A stretch of DNA of 27,959 nt from Strigamia acuminata (Eukaryota > Arthropoda > Chilopoda > Geophilomorpha > Linotaeniidae). Positions 26,438-27,959 of the stretch are shown piece after piece (position 1 is the stretch's first letter; each line of letters opens with the position of its first letter). Position numbers and translations under genes: made by a program. The DNA is taken from contig CASHSZ010000081.1 in assembly GCA_949358305.1 (NCBI GenBank), positions 1-27,959 on the forward strand. The letters are read 5' to 3'. The notes below the pieces were generated by a model. It did no database searches. It worked only from the letters and a program-made list of their open reading frames with translations, and was not told the DNA's origin.

Positions 26438-27400
26438 GCACAAAGACTACAGGATAAAAATGATACGTAGAGAGAAGAAAATAGAAATTGATTCCCCGAT
26501 TCGTGAAATTAATTTCACATCGTGTACTCCAACCATTAATTGCATTGTCGTATTAGGTGTTGTGTGAAACGAAGATCGTAAACGTTTCGATCGGTTTACG
26601 ATTTAAATTTCATCTCTCGGTGCGCGTCGCATCGTCCTAAATGACGCGAATTCATATCACCGCGTTCGCCAGATTCACGAGCACTTCCAAACCGTTCGTT
26701 TCGGACCTTCGCGGGGATCCGGAGGGTTTCGGTGTCTGTCTGGTCTCATGTCCCAGACTCGCTGCGTTGCGCAGTCACCGGCCAACCAAATGTGTCGGTT
26801 AGACGCGTCGCAATGAATAGGGGCAGACATGGATGTGTGTTAAAAAATAAACAATAGTTGGCTGCTGCGGATAACCTCGACCACTCGTCTCAATCGTTCG
26901 CTCAACCGACAGGGGCGCACCACTGCAGATTTAAATTTTCAGATTTCAATGGGAGACCTTGTCTCACACAAGGTACGGAATCTCCTTTGTGCCATCCTCG
27001 ATTCAATCGTTAAAGACAGCATGCTCCTCGACCAGGACTGACTAATAGAATCAACTGACATTTTACCCACCGCGTTTGATCGCGCGCGTGCTTTTCTTCT
27101 CCCTGCCCATCCGTCCGCTTGTTTATTCTATCGTTTGGGCGATGTTGCGGAACAAAACGTCTACCTTTTTTATCGCCTTTACACGACCTTTCTTTATTAC
27201 CCTCCTTCTTGGAATGTGCGTGGCCCCTAGCAATTACGTAACCAAACAGGGTGCTCACGTTGTTCTCTCTTTTGGTCTAGATAATCCCATTTTCTCCACC
27301 GCCACTCAAACACGCCCACATAAAAAATCCAAAGATTTGTTTATTTTATTTTATTTTTCTATTTAACAAAACAGACAAACAAAACAAATCGAAAATTAGA
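26438..27400. other. Unassigned DNA
   Basis: No convincing gene. A small hairpin accttgt-ctcac-acaaggt lies at 26956-26974. A 96-codon plus-strand ORF at 27076-27366 is hydrophobic but has no clear splice or start context and ends in an AT-rich repeat. Confidence 0.35.
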
Positions 27401-27530
27401 GAGAAAATCTGAATAAAAATTGAATAAAGATTGAAACAAAAATTGAATAAAAATCGAATGAAAATTGTAATAGAAATTGAATAAAAAAATTGGAGTAAAA
27501 ATTGGAATGAAAATAGAAAAAAATTGACAA
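27400..27530. repeat. Degenerate AT-rich repeat (aaaaattgaat)
   Basis: The motif aaaaattgaat and close variants recur every 11-16 bp. Read on the minus strand this yields Phe/Ile/Ser-rich ORF tails that are not meaningful. Confidence 0.65.
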
Positions 27531-27636
27531 ATCCAACGACGCATTCGATTGCGGTGGCCACCGAGGTGGCCGCCGCCACTGCACGCAAAGCTTCTCGGAT
27601 GGTTTCGGGGCTCCTCCATCTCCATCTCCCTGCACG

Positions 27637-27678
27637 CCACCGTGGTCGATTCCGCCACCGTGGTCGATTCCGCCACCA
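27637..27678. repeat. 18-bp tandem repeat, 2.3 copies
   Basis: ccaccgtggtcgattccg occurs twice in a row, then ccacc. On the minus strand it encodes the repeated GGGIDH units. Confidence 0.9.
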
Positions 27679-27730
27679 TACCGACCGCCAAGGCAATCGT
27701 CCAAAAACGAGTTTAGGTCCTCCAACATAA

Positions 27731-27959
27731 ACGCGAAGCGGATGGCCGCGACAATCCTGTCCGACCAAATCCGCGCGCGATGCCACTGCCTCTACACCGG
27801 CGGTCTCGGCGCAAGACAGTTGGTAGAAGAAGAGCGAAATAAAAAATTAACATTTGAATTAATAATTGGTCAAGACGCTGGGCCAGTCACTTCGGTCGCG
27901 CGCGTAGTAACAACGCGCCGGGTACACGCGTCTAGCCGAGGTCTTCTGTTTACCCATTT
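27731..27959. other. Right-edge sequence, unassigned
   Basis: CpG-rich at both ends with an AT-rich middle. No ORF or RNA gene could be supported before the window ends. Confidence 0.3.

Larger units (their letters stand above)
27396..27728 (-). other. Gly-rich minus-strand ORF, doubtful
   Basis: An ATG at 27728 opens an acidic start (MLEDLNSFLDDCLGG), followed by a Gly/Asp-rich part containing two GGGIDH units. It then runs into the AT-rich repeat, so any real coding part must stop or splice near 27540. Two other minus-strand frames are also open here. It may be an exon fragment, but no splice signal settles it. Confidence 0.2.

Noticed and set aside
27076-27366. 96-codon hydrophobic plus-strand ORF
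   Set aside because: No clear start, splice or promoter context, and its tail is AT repeat. It could be chance; no family recognised.

Overview
The window looks like a repeat-rich stretch of an animal nuclear genome, most likely arthropod and probably insect. Three things support this: a BEL/Pao retrotransposon (a superfamily known only from metazoans), Ty3/gypsy retrotransposons, and protein-coding exons separated by short GT-AG introns (64-318 bp). CpG is not depleted in the host-like parts, as in weakly methylated insect genomes such as many Hymenoptera; that lineage guess is inference only.

Layout. 1-1414: the 3' end of a Ty3/gypsy element (pol tail, polypurine tract, complete 3' LTR). 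1415-5320: host-like DNA with exons of an unrecognised minus-strand gene (2408-5035, acidic and coiled-coil), interrupted by an 840-bp inverted-repeat element and two small MITE-like elements. 5321-6660: 134 uninterrupted copies of a 10-bp minisatellite. 6970-9583: a Ty3/gypsy gag-pol cut off just after reverse transcriptase. 9584-14933: a BEL/Pao element with a 1,554-residue open gag-pol, cut off inside the integrase. The two retroelements lie head to tail, each missing its 3' end.

14934-16950 holds no convincing gene but an unusual string of short perfect hairpins, many with 8-10 bp stems and 4-nt loops. It leads through a TATA-like box into two identical 382-bp direct repeats (16951-17714) that carry an intron-like stretch. 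These open into a roughly 4.7-kb palindromic satellite complex (17695-22403): a 56-bp array, five hairpin modules with a 551-bp period, then the 56-bp array again in reverse. Most of it is built from 11-bp CG-phased monomers. Further nested inverted repeats occupy 22492-23632.

23800-25540 holds the clearest host gene: five exons, all splice junctions in phase 0, a CCAAT-bearing upstream region, a lysine/arginine-rich middle, a glutamate/valine-rich stretch and an Asp-rich C-terminus. I do not recognise its family. 25560-27959 contains a possible further terminal exon, a three-copy 75-bp tandem repeat, AT-rich repeats and a Gly-rich minus-strand ORF of doubtful status.

No RNA gene, CRISPR array or bacterial-type operon was seen. 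The most unusual material is the hairpin string plus the palindrome at about 15.0-23.2 kb. If transcribed it would make long double-stranded RNA, so it is a candidate hairpin-RNA/small-RNA source, or a DNA-structure locus. That role is inference from sequence alone.
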